Shown piece by piece: positions 25,832-35,552 of a DNA stretch of 64,000 nucleotides (positions within the stretch are counted from its first letter, which is position 1; every line of letters starts with the position of its first letter). This stretch comes from Thiobacillus sp. 0-1251. Lineage in GTDB: Bacteria > Pseudomonadota > Gammaproteobacteria > Burkholderiales > Thiobacillaceae. Under the pieces are notes generated by a model, which saw only the letters and a list, made by a program, of their open reading frames with translations, ran no database searches and was not told where the DNA came from. Both the position numbers and the translations under genes were made by a program. Location: contig MKWL01000011.1 in assembly GCA_001899305.1 (NCBI GenBank), positions 62,001-126,000 on the forward strand, read 5' to 3'.

Positions 25832-26219
25832 CTTGAGAGGCCCCCCCGGCGGGAATGGGAGGCGGCCGGGATGAGGCTGGGCGGGATGTTCATGGGGGGC
25901 TGCTCGTTCGTGCGTTGTCGGGAAAAATCAGTGTAGCAATGGAATTGCACGAAAGCGCATCGATAGACTACGCGCTGGCTGGTCTGCTGAGAGGGCGGGA
26001 CATTCTCTTGCATGGGATTGGCGGACGCTTCGCCTTTCCGGCGATTGTTCGACTGGAGCAGCGCAAGGTCGTTTTGGCTGCTCGCAATGACGGGACACCA
26101 GCAGCGTTCGCGACGCCAAACCCTTTCCGTTTCCCCCGGCTTCGCCAACCTGCTCTAATACCGAAAAATCAATAAAGGAACACCGGGAGCGGAGCCGGCT
26201 ATCTGCACAAGGGGGAAGC
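25832..26219. other. 388-bp gene-free stretch with REP-like sequence
   Basis: No convincing gene is seen. Around 26075-26100, CTGCTCGCAATGACGGGAC, read on the other strand, resembles the GTCATTGCGAG repeat common in proteobacterial intergenic DNA. The stretch from 26015 on also contains related fragments (GGCGGACGCTTCG). The last 40 bases should hold the promoter of the patatin-like gene, with GGGGGAAGC just before its ATG. Confidence 0.5.
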
Positions 26220-29126
26220 ATGGATACGAATACGGATACGCCCGGCGACGCGTTTTCCAGGGTGTTGCGCGACGAGATCGCGCAGTTGCGGCCGCAGGCG
26301 AACGATCCGCAGCAAAGCGCCGAGGCGTGCGCGGATCGGGCGCAGCTGGTGGGGCTGGCCTTTTCCGGCGGGGGAATCCGCAGCGCGACGTTTTGCCTGG
26401 GGGTGATCCAGGCGCTGGCGCGGCTGCGGCTGTTGCGCGCGTTCGACTATCTGTCGACGGTGTCGGGTGGCGGCTATATCGGGGCCTGGCTGTCGACGCT
26501 GATTTTTCGCAGCCGTAAGCCGGGGCAGTCGGTGGCGGATGCACTGGCGGCGGTGGAGCTCGAACTGGCCGGCGAATCGCGGCCCTGGTGCGCGGCGGGC
26601 ACGATCGCGTCGGATTGCCCGCCGGAGCATCCGTCGCTGCGCTTTCTGCGCCGCTACAGCAATTACCTCACGCCCAGGCTGGGGCTGTTCTCGGGCGATT
26701 CGCTGGCGGCGATCTCGACCTATCTGCGCAATCTGCTGCTGAACCAATTGGTCCTGGTGGCCTTCTTCGGCGCGGTGTTGACACTGCCGTATGGATTGCT
26801 GAACGGGAGCCGCTGGCTGGCCAATCCGCTGGGGTTCGCGCTGGCCACGCCGCTGGCCGACACCGGGCTGCCCGTGCTGTTCGGGATGGCGATCGGGCCG
26901 CTGCTGGTGGCGATCGGCGCCTGCGCGATGAGCCTGATGCGCTTCAACAAGGGCGACCGGTTCAATTCGACCGGGCCGGGCTTCATCATCGGCCTGATCG
27001 TGGTGCCGTCGCTGGTCTCGGCGTGGCTGTTCGCGCTGGCGCTGCAGGCGCATGCCCCGGCCGCCGACTATTCGCTGCAGGACTGGGTGAAGTGGACGAT
27101 GCTGGGGTATCTGGCGCCCTGGCTGGTGGTGTTCTGGGTCAAGAGCGGCGGCAGCAATATCGCGCTGACCGCGCTGAACAAGCTGATGGCGCTGTGGGCG
27201 GCGCGCAACGATTCCGCGCGTCTGCGCGAGGCACTGGAGGATCTGTTCGAGTGGGGCGCGGGGCTGGCCCGTTTCGCCTGGCAGTTGCCGTGGACGCTGC
27301 TGGCGGGCGCGCTGGGCGGGGTGCTGTTCTACAGCCTGCGCCGGGGCGCTGCGGATCTGCCCGAGGTGGGCGGCGTGGCCTATGCGACCACGTTCGGCAC
27401 GCCGCTGGTGCTGCTGAGCTTTTCGACGGTGGTAACGCTGCACATCGGGATGATGAAGCGGCTGTACACGGACCAGAATCGCGAATGGTGGGCGCGCCTG
27501 GGCGGCTTCATCCTGCTGGCGGCGCTGGCCTGGCTGGGCCTGTTTGCAGTCACGCTGTATGCCGCGCCACTGGTGAAATGGCTGGCGGGGCTGGCGCTGG
27601 CGGGCGGCCTAGCCTGGGCGGCCACCAGCATCGGCGGGGTGTTGCTGGGCAAGAGTTCGCTCACCGGAAGCCGCAGCAAGTCCGGCAACGGCAAGGCCGT
27701 GTTGAACAAGATCGTAGTGGCCGCGCCGTATGTGTTCATTGTCGGTCTGGCGATCGGACTGTCGAGCGTGCTGAACGCGGTGCTGGCCAGCCCCGAGCGG
27801 CTGTGCGACGCCTGCGTGCCGATCGCGGCGGCAGGGCCGTTCGGACCCATCCTGCATGCGTCGCTGCTCAATCTCGGCCGGGTGGACATGGGCAATGTGC
27901 TGTGGGTGGGCGGCGTCTGCGCGGCGGTGTTCGGCCTGCTGGGCTGGCGGATCGACATCAACCTGTTCTCGCTCAACGGCTTCTACCGCAACCGCCTGAC
28001 GCGCTGTTATCTGGGCGCCACACGCGTGGGGCAAACGCTGCCGACCAAGATCGTGCGCAAGCCCCATCCGTTCACCGGCTTCGATCCCGGCGACGACCTG
28101 CCGCTGTCAGTGCTGGGCAACCAGCGGCCCTTCCCCATCGTGAATGCGGCGATGAACCTGAACGGCGGCGAGGACCTGGCCTGGCAGACGCGCCGGGCCG
28201 CCGCCTTCGCCTTCACGCCCTTCCACACCGGGTTCGAGTTCTGGGATTCGGAAGGCGACCGCATCGGCGCCTATCGCCTCACCGAGGAATACGCGGCCAA
28301 CCAGTTTTCCTTTTTCAATCCGCCCGGCGGCATCCTGCTGGGCAATGTGATCGCCACCTCGGGCGCGGCGGCCAATCCCAACATGGGTTACCACACGTCG
28401 GCGGCGCTGTCGGCGCTGCTGAGCGTGTTCAACGTCCGCCTGGGACGCTGGTGCGGCAATCCGCGCCATCCCAAGGCCTGGCGCAAGGCGAGTCCGCGTT
28501 TCGGTGGCCAGGCGCTGCTCAAGGAAGTGTTCGGCATGCTGGACAGCTGCGCCAGTTTCCTCAACGTGTCGGACGGCGGACACTTCGAAAACCTGGGCAT
28601 CTACGAACTGGTGCGCCGGCGCTGCCACGTCGTGGTGGCGGTGGACGCCGGCTGCGACCCGGACTACCAGTTCGAGGACCTGGCCAACGCCATCCGCAAA
28701 TGCTCAGCGGATTTCGGGGTGGGAATCGAGATCGACCTGGCGGCGCTGCGGCCGCCCAAGGGCAAGCGCAAGCACTGCCCGGCGCATTTCGCGGTCGGCT
28801 GCATCCGCTATCCGAACGGCGCGCAGCCGGGCATCCTGATCTACATCAAGGCTTCGCAGAGCGGCGACGAATCAAGCGACGTGCGCGAATATGCCGACTG
28901 CCACCGCAGCTTTCCCCACGAGTCGACGAGCGACCAGTTCTTCGACGAGAACCAGTTCGAGAGCTACCGCAAGCTGGGCCGGCATGTCGGGCTCAAGGTC
29001 TTCGCGCCGCTGTTCTCGCCCCTGATCAACACCTCGGCCCACGACATGACGCCGGAACAGATTCGCGACGCGCTGCCCGAGCGGCTGCCCGACCATCCGG
29101 ACCTGCAGGCGCGTCAGCGCATGTAG
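26220..29126 (+). CDS. Large membrane patatin-like phospholipase
   Basis: The 968-residue protein has its lipase core split around a membrane block. Near residues 45-55 is FSGGGIRSATF (oxyanion loop, G-G-G-x-R). Near residues 80-90 is YLSTVSGGGYIGAW with the presumed nucleophile Ser. Near residue 785 is VSDGGHFENLGIYELVRRR with the catalytic Asp of D-G-G. Roughly ten hydrophobic segments lie between residues 180 and 600. The nucleophile elbow lacks the first Gly of G-x-S-x-G. It probably acts on membrane lipids; the 3' end overlaps the convergent DsrE-like gene by 13 bases. Confidence 0.85.
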   Translation: MDTNTDTPGDAFSRVLRDEIAQLRPQANDPQQSAEACADRAQLVGLAFSGGGIRSATFCLGVIQALARLRLLRAFDYLSTVSGGGYIGAWLSTLIFRSRKPGQSVADALAAVELELAGESRPWCAAGTIASDCPPEHPSLRFLRRYSNYLTPRLGLFSGDSLAAISTYLRNLLLNQLVLVAFFGAVLTLPYGLLNGSRWLANPLGFALATPLADTGLPVLFGMAIGPLLVAIGACAMSLMRFNKGDRFNSTGPGFIIGLIVVPSLVSAWLFALALQAHAPAADYSLQDWVKWTMLGYLAPWLVVFWVKSGGSNIALTALNKLMALWAARNDSARLREALEDLFEWGAGLARFAWQLPWTLLAGALGGVLFYSLRRGAADLPEVGGVAYATTFGTPLVLLSFSTVVTLHIGMMKRLYTDQNREWWARLGGFILLAALAWLGLFAVTLYAAPLVKWLAGLALAGGLAWAATSIGGVLLGKSSLTGSRSKSGNGKAVLNKIVVAAPYVFIVGLAIGLSSVLNAVLASPERLCDACVPIAAAGPFGPILHASLLNLGRVDMGNVLWVGGVCAAVFGLLGWRIDINLFSLNGFYRNRLTRCYLGATRVGQTLPTKIVRKPHPFTGFDPGDDLPLSVLGNQRPFPIVNAAMNLNGGEDLAWQTRRAAAFAFTPFHTGFEFWDSEGDRIGAYRLTEEYAANQFSFFNPPGGILLGNVIATSGAAANPNMGYHTSAALSALLSVFNVRLGRWCGNPRHPKAWRKASPRFGGQALLKEVFGMLDSCASFLNVSDGGHFENLGIYELVRRRCHVVVAVDAGCDPDYQFEDLANAIRKCSADFGVGIEIDLAALRPPKGKRKHCPAHFAVGCIRYPNGAQPGILIYIKASQSGDESSDVREYADCHRSFPHESTSDQFFDENQFESYRKLGRHVGLKVFAPLFSPLINTSAHDMTPEQIRDALPERLPDHPDLQARQRM

Positions 29127-29584
29127 GCGTAGCCTTCCTGCTGCAGCCGGACGATCTCGGCGTCGCCCATCGGCACCATGGAGACGAAGCCGTGGATGTC
29201 CTTGGGCTTGAAGCCCTGGCTCTGGGCGGCGAGCTTGCACATCCTGAATTCGATGATGCCGCCCACGGAGAGGCTTTGCGCGCGATCCATCAGCGCCTTG
29301 TATTTGGCGTAGTTCTTGATCGCGAAGAACGGGATGACGTTGCCGTGCAGGACGATGACGATCTTGTTGTCGAAGGGATCGGCGCCGTTGAGCACGCTCA
29401 GGTAGCTGGTGCGGTCGAGTACGCTGGTCAGCCCTTCCACCGAGCCGGTGGTGGTATCGAAGACGACCTTTTGTTTTTCATAGTGGATGTCCAGATCCTT
29501 GGCGCTGCCCCAGGGGGCATTGCTGTCGGCGAGGACAGGCAGGCTGAAGGCGAGTGCGGCGATGACGAGGATGCGTTTGAGCAT
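29114..29584 (-). CDS. Exported DsrE/DsrF-like protein
   Basis: The 156-residue protein has a signal peptide (MLKRILVIAALAFSLPVLA) and a DsrE-type domain: KIVIVLHGNVIPFF, a helix, then IEFRMCKLAAQSQGFK with the single conserved Cys. DsrE-family proteins carry or sense sulfur as persulfides, and exported forms are frequent in sulfur-oxidising bacteria. Cytoplasmic DsrEFH partners are not seen here. The sulfur-trafficking role is inferred from the family and the retained Cys. Confidence 0.82.
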   Translation of the reverse strand: MLKRILVIAALAFSLPVLADSNAPWGSAKDLDIHYEKQKVVFDTTTGSVEGLTSVLDRTSYLSVLNGADPFDNKIVIVLHGNVIPFFAIKNYAKYKALMDRAQSLSVGGIIEFRMCKLAAQSQGFKPKDIHGFVSMVPMGDAEIVRLQQEGYAYMR

Positions 29585-29681
29585 GAGGGTCTCCGGGTGG
29601 GATGAGGATGGGTGCCTGCAAGCTTGGTCCGGGATGCGACCGATTCCTTACAGGGGATGCGGGATCGGTTGCGCGCCGCCG

Positions 29682-30362
29682 TCATAGCAGCTGGGCGACT
29701 TCAAACACGGCATCGATGGTTCGGCCGTTCCAGTTGTATTCCAGATAGGCGGCGTGCTGGCAGTTTTTGACGATGGCCGTGCGCAAGGCCGCCAGGCATT
29801 CACCGCCCGGGTGGCGTACCGAGGGATACAGGATGCCGTGCGCCCCGTCGGCCCGCAGCTGCCGCCCGATGCCCTGGGCATGGCCATAGTCGTCGGGATC
29901 GACGATGCCGGGATCGGCCCGGCTGGCCTTGCGCAGGTCGACCGCCCGGCCTTGGGCGTCCACGCTGTAGAGCCGCATCTGCAGCCGCATGGACGGTTCC
30001 TGGGTGGCCGCCAGGAAGCGCGCCGAATGATGGCGGGTTTCGGCGATGGCGGTGTCGCGCGCGCGGGCGCAATAGAAGACGCCGTAACTGCCATCGCTGA
30101 AGCGGCTGCCCTGCGGGTTGAGATGGGTGAAGGCCGCCATGATGCAGGTGCTGCCGGGGCCGAACAGGCGTTCATCAGGCGGAACCAGGCTGATCTCGCC
30201 GACCTCGTCGCGGATGCGGTCGTTGGTCATGGCTTCCAGCGCGTAGAGGGCGTCGAAATCCTCGGGACTCGCCACGCGCTCGAACAGGCCGACGGATGGA
30301 AAGCGGCTGGGAATCACCCGCCACGCCGGGGTCCACGTCAGGCGTGTGGTCGGGTAGCTCAA
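29682..30362 (-). CDS. RES-domain toxin (NAD+ phosphorylase type)
   Basis: The 226-residue protein fits the RES family: WRVIPSRFPSVGLFERVA at the start, GVFYCARARDTAIAETRHH in the middle and GILYPSVRHPGGEC near the end. RES toxins deplete NAD+ and stop growth. The gene lies 12 bases after an Xre/MbcA-like antitoxin gene on the same strand, the standard order for these systems. Confidence 0.9.
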   Translation of the reverse strand: MSYPTTRLTWTPAWRVIPSRFPSVGLFERVASPEDFDALYALEAMTNDRIRDEVGEISLVPPDERLFGPGSTCIMAAFTHLNPQGSRFSDGSYGVFYCARARDTAIAETRHHSARFLAATQEPSMRLQMRLYSVDAQGRAVDLRKASRADPGIVDPDDYGHAQGIGRQLRADGAHGILYPSVRHPGGECLAALRTAIVKNCQHAAYLEYNWNGRTIDAVFEVAQLL

Positions 30363-30374
30363 GCCCAGCCGCCC

Positions 30375-30791
30375 CTAGGCCCAACCACCACGGCGGGCAT
30401 CCAGGTACTGGCGCACCGCGACCAGGTCGGCGACGTTGCCGCCCAGCATGCGGTCGAGCGCGCTCCTGCCGCCGAAGAGCGGCGCGCTGTTGGGCTTCTT
30501 CACCCAGGCGTCGGCCGCCGCCACGGCTGGCAGCAGGATCTGCAGCGCCTTGTAGATGCCCAGCAGGTAGGACAGGCGCTCGAGGGTGTCGCGCTTGAGG
30601 TCGGCCGCCTCGGGTGCGGACTTCCACTTGAAGAAGGTCGAACGGCCGGGTGCACCCAGCAGCACCATCTGCTCGTCGGTGCTCAAGCCCCAATCGCGCG
30701 CGATGTTGAAGAAGGCGCGCAGGCCAGCGGCTGACAGGTCGCGGCTGCTGGGTTTGGGTGGGGCCTGGCGGGCGGTTGCCGGGTGTTGCAT
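30375..30791 (-). CDS. Xre/MbcA/ParS-family antitoxin
   Basis: The 138-residue protein has an Xre-like helical N-terminal half (WGLSTDEQMVLLGAPGRSTF) and a C-terminal toxin-binding DUF2384 half ending NVADLVAVRQYLDARRGGW. It should bind and block the RES toxin encoded next and repress the shared promoter. An 18-bp palindrome at 30835-30852, 44 bases upstream, is the likely operator. Confidence 0.9.
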   Translation of the reverse strand: MQHPATARQAPPKPSSRDLSAAGLRAFFNIARDWGLSTDEQMVLLGAPGRSTFFKWKSAPEAADLKRDTLERLSYLLGIYKALQILLPAVAAADAWVKKPNSAPLFGGRSALDRMLGGNVADLVAVRQYLDARRGGWA

Positions 30792-30834
30792 CTCTGTCTC
30801 GCGTCAGTATCTTTCTGAACTCACGATACAAGAC

Positions 30835-30852
30835 TAGTCCATAAATGGACTA
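30835..30852. promoter_or_regulatory. Palindromic operator candidate for the Xre/RES pair
   Basis: TAGTCCAT and ATGGACTA form a perfect 8-bp inverted repeat with two bases between. It lies between the antitoxin start and the 3' end of rarA. Position and symmetry fit autoregulation by the Xre-type antitoxin. Confidence 0.7.
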
Positions 30853-30886
30853 TTGGCAATCACGGGCAGCCGGTACGGGACAGGGC

Positions 30887-32218
30887 TTAGTCTTTCCCTG
30901 CCTCTTCGTCCAGCTTCCTCAAATGCGCCAGCTTCTCGGCAATCTTGCCTTCGAGCCCGCGCGGAGTGGGCCGATACCAGGTCTGTTCTTCGATATCGTC
31001 GGGGAAGTAGCGTTCGCCGGCGGCATAGGCTTCGGGCTCGTCGTGGGCGTAGCGGTAGGCGCGGCCGTAGCCGAGTTCCTTCATCAGCTTGGTGGGCGCA
31101 TTGCGCAGGTGGATGGGGACGTCGTTGGAAGGGTTGGACTGCACGAAGGCGCGCGCGGCGTTGTAGGCGACGTAGACGGCGTTGCTCTTGGGCGCGCAGG
31201 CCATGTAGAGGCAGGCTTCGGCCAGCGCGAGCTCGCCCTCGGGCGAGCCCAGCCGCTCGTAGGTTTCGACGGCATCGAGCGCCAGCCGCAAGGCGCGCGG
31301 GTCGGCCAGGCCGATATCCTCGCTCGCCATGCGGATCAGTCGCCGGCCGAGGTAGCGCGGGTCGGCACCGCCGTCGAGCATGCGCACGAACCAGTAGAGC
31401 GAGGCGTCGGGATCGCTGCCGCGCACGCTTTTGTGCAGCGCGGAAATCTGGTCGTAGAAATTCTCGCCGCCCTTGTCGAAGCGGCGCAGCGATTGGGCGA
31501 GCGCGTTTTCGACGAAAGCCGCGTCGACTTCCTTCACTTGGGCGGTGCGCGCGGCGGTGTCGAGCTGTTCCAGCAGGTTCAACAGCTTGCGGGCGTCGCC
31601 ATCGGCGTAGGCGGCCAGCAGCGTGTCGACACCCTCGCCCAGCTTCAGATCGGGCAGTTCGGTCAGCGCGCGCCGCATCAGCTGGCCGAGTTCGTCGGGC
31701 GTGAGCGATTTCAGCACGTAGACCTGGGCGCGCGACAACAGCGCGCCGACGACTTCGAACGAGGGGTTTTCGGTGGTGGCGCCGATGAAGGTGAAGAGTC
31801 CGGATTCCACGTGCGGCAGGAAGGCGTCCTGCTGCGACTTGTTGAAGCGGTGGACTTCGTCGACGAACAGGATGGTGGTACGGCCGAGGGTCTGGTTCAT
31901 GCGCGCGCGCTCGACCGCTTCGCGGATGTCCTTGACGCCCGACAATACGGCCGAGATCGCGATGAAGTCGGCGCCGAAGGCTTGCGCGGTCAGCCGCGCC
32001 AGCGTGGTCTTGCCGACGCCCGGCGGTCCCCACAGGATCATCGAATGCAGCTTGCCGGAATCGAAGGCGAGCCGCAGCGGCTTGCCGGGGCCCAATAAGT
32101 GCGTTTGCCCGACGACGTCGGCCAGGGTATGCGGGCGCAGGCGCTCAGCCAGCGGCGCGTGGGGGTCGTCGCGCGCAGGTTCGGGCGTGTCGGCCTGGAA
32201 AAGGTCTTGGGTGGACAT
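30887..32218 (-). CDS. rarA: Replication-associated recombination protein A (AAA+ ATPase)
   Basis: RarA/MgsA acts at stalled replication forks. The 443-residue protein has LADVVGQTHLLG, Walker A WGPPGVGKTTLA, Walker B ILFVDEVHRF, and sensor IGATTENPSFEV; the C-terminal helical part includes YWFVRMLDGGADPRYLGRRL. All match the family. The ATG at 32218 (MSTQDLF) is preferred to the longer frame. In many proteobacteria rarA lies directly after lolA, as here on the minus strand, with about 250 bases of repeat-rich DNA between. Confidence 0.95.
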   Translation of the reverse strand: MSTQDLFQADTPEPARDDPHAPLAERLRPHTLADVVGQTHLLGPGKPLRLAFDSGKLHSMILWGPPGVGKTTLARLTAQAFGADFIAISAVLSGVKDIREAVERARMNQTLGRTTILFVDEVHRFNKSQQDAFLPHVESGLFTFIGATTENPSFEVVGALLSRAQVYVLKSLTPDELGQLMRRALTELPDLKLGEGVDTLLAAYADGDARKLLNLLEQLDTAARTAQVKEVDAAFVENALAQSLRRFDKGGENFYDQISALHKSVRGSDPDASLYWFVRMLDGGADPRYLGRRLIRMASEDIGLADPRALRLALDAVETYERLGSPEGELALAEACLYMACAPKSNAVYVAYNAARAFVQSNPSNDVPIHLRNAPTKLMKELGYGRAYRYAHDEPEAYAAGERYFPDDIEEQTWYRPTPRGLEGKIAEKLAHLRKLDEEAGKD

Positions 32219-32309
32219 TCGGGAATTGTAACGGGGTGAGCGGGCGAAACCAGCCACCATTCGGGCTGCTAGTGCGCGTGTCGAACGATCGACGCCCCTA
32301 CCTCTTGGT

Positions 32310-32450
32310 TACATGCCCTTCGACAGGCTCAGGGCGAACGGGCTTAAAAACGTATGCTTTGAGTCACCCACACGCTTAACCACCGTTCGGGCTGAGCCTT
32401 TCGAAGCCTGTCCCGAGCCCTTCGACGTTGCTCAGGAGAGCCTTGCCGAA
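32310..32450. repeat. REP-like repeats between lolA and rarA
   Basis: CCCTTCGACAGGCTCAGGGC at 32310-32329 and a second, degraded unit at about 32383-32450 (GGGCTGAGCCTTTCGAAGCC and GAGCCCTTCGACGTTGCTCA) belong to the same family as the field at 16196-16640. They lie in a 256-bp gene-free gap. Confidence 0.8.
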
Positions 32451-32474
32451 GCGGCCCTGCCCTGCCCCGACCAC

Positions 32475-33080
32475 TCACTCCCCAATGACATCCGCCCCCT
32501 TCGGTGGCGTGAACTTGAAACGCGACGGCGCGATGGACGGATTGCGTACGAAGTGCGTCAGCTTGAGCGTGGTGTGCTGACCGAACTGGTCGAACAGTTC
32601 CATCTGCACCAGGGCGTCGCCCTTGAAACCCATGCGGATTCGCTCGAAGGTGGTGTCGCGGTTCTTGGGGGTGGCGTCCAGCCATTCCAGGCCGTCGCTC
32701 TCACCCGCGTTTTTCAGGCTGAAATATTTCTCGATGGCGTTGTCCCCGGCCAGCAGGGCGGCGGGCGTGCCGGCGATGACGTCGCCGAGCGGCTTGACGG
32801 TGACCTGGTCGAGGTCGATGTCGTACAGCCAGAGTTTGGCGCCGTCGCCGACGATCACCTGCTCGTAGGGCGCGTTGTAGTCCCAGCGGAACTTGCCAGG
32901 CCGGGCAAACGCCATCTGGCCGCTGGCCTGCTGGGTGATGCGGCCGTTCTTGTCGGAGACGGTCTGGACGAAATCGGCCTGGGCGGTCCTGGCGCCGGCA
33001 ATGAAGGCTTTCAGGCGGTCGACGCCGCCGGCATGGGCTGCGCTGGCGACCAGCGCAAACAGCAGAAACAATAAACGCAT
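32475..33080 (-). CDS. lolA: Outer-membrane lipoprotein carrier protein
   Basis: LolA carries lipoproteins across the periplasm from LolCDE to LolB. From the Met at 33080 it is 201 residues with a signal peptide ([17 protein letters not shown]), then [30 protein letters not shown] and ALLAGD. These are typical LolA segments, and the length is normal. The gene lies downstream of a terminator hairpin that ends the small DUF2892 gene. Confidence 0.93.
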   Translation of the reverse strand: MRLLFLLFALVASAAHAGGVDRLKAFIAGARTAQADFVQTVSDKNGRITQQASGQMAFARPGKFRWDYNAPYEQVIVGDGAKLWLYDIDLDQVTVKPLGDVIAGTPAALLAGDNAIEKYFSLKNAGESDGLEWLDATPKNRDTTFERIRMGFKGDALVQMELFDQFGQHTTLKLTHFVRNPSIAPSRFKFTPPKGADVIGE

Positions 33081-33094
33081 GAAGGCTCCAAAAG

Positions 33095-33119
33095 AAAGTG
33101 CGCCACAAGGGCGCACTTT
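33095..33119 (-). terminator. Hairpin terminator after the DUF2892 gene
   Basis: AAAGTGCGCC (33095-33104) pairs with GGCGCACTTT (33110-33119) around a 5-base loop. A T-rich tract follows on the minus strand. It lies between the DUF2892 gene and lolA. Confidence 0.7.
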
Positions 33120-33145
33120 GCATGACTCTGCAGGATGACGAAAGT

Positions 33146-33352
33146 TTATTTCGTCTTGCAGGTTTTGATGCCAAACGGCAGGTAGGCCGGGCAAAATCCG
33201 AAGATGGCGGTCAACAGGACGACAAAGCCCACGATGCCCGCTGGAACCATCCAGTTCTCGGCGCCCGGCAAATTCGACATCGCATACCCAATGAGCGCGA
33301 TCCCGACCACTGCGCGGACAATACGATCAACTCCACCGACGTTTTTTGCCAT
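33146..33352 (-). CDS. DUF2892 inner-membrane protein
   Basis: The 68-residue protein matches the short YgaP-type DUF2892 unit: [19 protein letters not shown], a second membrane segment ([20 protein letters not shown]) and a short tail with Cys (FGIKTCKTK). In other proteins this unit follows a rhodanese domain, so a link with sulfur handling is possible. Here it is a stand-alone gene. Confidence 0.85.
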   Translation of the reverse strand: MAKNVGGVDRIVRAVVGIALIGYAMSNLPGAENWMVPAGIVGFVVLLTAIFGFCPAYLPFGIKTCKTK

Positions 33353-33447
33353 GCTTCCTCCTTTTGATTAAGTGAACGTGTGCGATTGCTCGCCCTGCCA
33401 TGCCAAATAGACATGGAACTGACACGCAGGGCGAAGCTTAACGTAAT

Positions 33448-35490
33448 TCACCCGATCAGCGGCACGATCAGCAACGCAACGATGTTGATGATCTTGATCA
33501 GCGGGTTGACGGCCGGACCGGCGGTGTCCTTGTAGGGATCGCCCACGGTGTCGCCGGTGACGGCGGCCTTGTGTGCCTCCGACCCTTTACCGCCAAAATT
33601 GCCTTCCTCGATGTACTTCTTGGCGTTGTCCCATGCACCGCCGCCGGTGGTCATGGAAATCGCCACGAAGATGCCGGTGATGATGGTGCCGAGCAGTACG
33701 CCGCCGAGCGCCTTAGGCCCGAGGATCAGGCCGACCAGCACCGGAACCAGCACCGGCAGCAGCGACGGCACGATCATTTCCTTGATCGCCGCCTTGGTCA
33801 GCATGTCGACCGCACGCGAATAATCGGGCTTGGCCGTGCCCGCCATGATGCCGGGGATTTCCTTGAACTGGCGGCGCACTTCGACCACCACCGAACCAGC
33901 TGCGCGGCCAACCGCTTCCATGCCCATCGCACCGAACAGATAGGGCACCATGCCGCCGATGAAGAGGCCGATGATGACCATGTGGTCGGACAGGTCGAAC
34001 AGCGTGACGCCGCCGGTCTTGGCTTGCAACGCATGGGTGTAGTCGGCGAACAGCACCAGGGCGGCGAGACCGGCGGAGCCGATGGCGTAGCCCTTGGTGA
34101 CGGCCTTGGTGGTGTTGCCCACGGCGTCGAGCGGATCGGTGATGTTGCGGATGCTCTCCGGCAAGCCGGCCATTTCGGCGATGCCGCCGGCGTTATCGGT
34201 GACCGGGCCGTAGGCGTCGAGCGCGACGATGATGCCGGTCATCGACAGCATGGCGGTCGCGGCGATGGCGATGCCGTACAGGCCAGCCAGCGCATAGGCG
34301 CCATAGATCGCCAGGCACACGGCCAGCACCGGTGCTGCGGTGGACTTCATCGACACGCCGAGACCGGCGATGATGTTGGTGCCGTGGCCGGTGGTCGAGG
34401 CCTGCGCGATGTGACGTACCGGCGCGTATTCGGTCGCGGTGTAGTACTCGGTGATGACGACCATCGCGGCGGTGAGTGCGAGGCCGATCAACGCGGCGTA
34501 ATACAGGTTCATCGATGCGATCACCGAGCCGTCGTTCATCTGCAGGCCGTCGCCGATCAGCATCTGCGTCACCGGATAGAAGGCGATCAGCGAGAGTCCG
34601 CCCGCCACCGCGAGGCCACGATACAGTGCGTTCATGATCTTGCCGCCCTCACGCGCGGTGACGAAGAACGAACCGACGATGGAGGCGATGATCGACACCG
34701 CGCCCAGCGCCAGCGGATAGATCACCGCACCGCTGCCGGCCTGGCTCGCCATCAGCACGCCCAGCAGCATGGTGGCGATCAGGGTCACCGCATAGGTCTC
34801 GAACAGGTCGGCTGCCATGCCGGCGCAGTCGCCGACGTTGTCGCCGACGTTGTCGGCAATCACCGCCGGGTTGCGCGGATCGTCCTCGGGAATGCCGGCT
34901 TCGACCTTGCCCACCAGGTCGGCGCCGACGTCCGCGCCCTTGGTGAAGATGCCGCCGCCGAGACGCGCGAAGATGGAGATCAGCGAGCCGCCGAAGCCGA
35001 GGCCGACCAGCGAGTGGATCGCGCCTTCAGACGTCGCGCCCATCGCGGTCAGCACGGCGTAGTAGCCGGCCACGCCCAACAGGCCCAGCCCGACCACCAG
35101 CATGCCGGTGATGGCACCGCCCTTGAACGCGACGTTGAGCGCCGCATTGAGGCCGTGCGAAGCCGCTTCGGCGGTACGGACGTTGGCACGCACCGACACG
35201 TTCATGCCGATGAAGCCCGCCGCGCCCGAGAGCACCGCGCCGATCAGGAAACCGATCGCGGTGTGCGCCCCGAGTGCCAGCCACAGTGCGACGAACAGCA
35301 CCGCGCCGACCATGGCAATGGTGGTGTATTGACGGTTGAGGTACGCTTGCGCGCCCTGCTGTACCGCCAACGCGATTTCCTGCATGCGTGCATTCCCGGC
35401 CGGCTTTTTCAGAATCCAGCCGATCGATATCACGCCATATACCAAAGCCAGCACTGCGCTGGCCAAGATCCACATCAACTGCGTCTCCAT
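33448..35490 (-). CDS. hppA: Proton-translocating membrane pyrophosphatase
   Basis: HppA couples PPi hydrolysis to H+ export across the membrane. The 680-residue, roughly 16-span protein has the substrate motifs [20 protein letters not shown] then [18 protein letters not shown]. The loop DAVGNTTKA carries Lys at the position that separates K+-independent (Lys) from K+-dependent (Ala) enzymes, so it is probably K+-independent. It shares the strand with the PPi-dependent phosphofructokinase gene, separated by one small gene and a terminator hairpin. The Met at 35490 (METQLMW) is used as start. Confidence 0.97.
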   Translation of the reverse strand: METQLMWILASAVLALVYGVISIGWILKKPAGNARMQEIALAVQQGAQAYLNRQYTTIAMVGAVLFVALWLALGAHTAIGFLIGAVLSGAAGFIGMNVSVRANVRTAEAASHGLNAALNVAFKGGAITGMLVVGLGLLGVAGYYAVLTAMGATSEGAIHSLVGLGFGGSLISIFARLGGGIFTKGADVGADLVGKVEAGIPEDDPRNPAVIADNVGDNVGDCAGMAADLFETYAVTLIATMLLGVLMASQAGSGAVIYPLALGAVSIIASIVGSFFVTAREGGKIMNALYRGLAVAGGLSLIAFYPVTQMLIGDGLQMNDGSVIASMNLYYAALIGLALTAAMVVITEYYTATEYAPVRHIAQASTTGHGTNIIAGLGVSMKSTAAPVLAVCLAIYGAYALAGLYGIAIAATAMLSMTGIIVALDAYGPVTDNAGGIAEMAGLPESIRNITDPLDAVGNTTKAVTKGYAIGSAGLAALVLFADYTHALQAKTGGVTLFDLSDHMVIIGLFIGGMVPYLFGAMGMEAVGRAAGSVVVEVRRQFKEIPGIMAGTAKPDYSRAVDMLTKAAIKEMIVPSLLPVLVPVLVGLILGPKALGGVLLGTIITGIFVAISMTTGGGAWDNAKKYIEEGNFGGKGSEAHKAAVTGDTVGDPYKDTAGPAVNPLIKIINIVALLIVPLIG

Positions 35491-35528
35491 CACAACTCCT
35501 TTATCGTTTTACTACGCACCAAAACAAA

Positions 35529-35548
35529 ACGGCAGCTTGCGCTGCCGT
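35529..35548 (-). terminator. Hairpin terminator between the 81-codon gene and hppA
   Basis: ACGGCAGC (35529-35536) pairs with GCTGCCGT (35541-35548) around TTGC, followed on the minus strand by a T-rich run. It may only partly stop transcription into hppA. Confidence 0.7.
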
Positions 35549-35552
35549 CGAC

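Noticed and set aside
26588-29605. A 1005-codon plus-strand frame inside and past the patatin-like gene
   Set aside because: It is another frame of the same DNA, with a Gly/Arg/Ala-rich protein lacking motifs. The patatin motifs are in the other frame.
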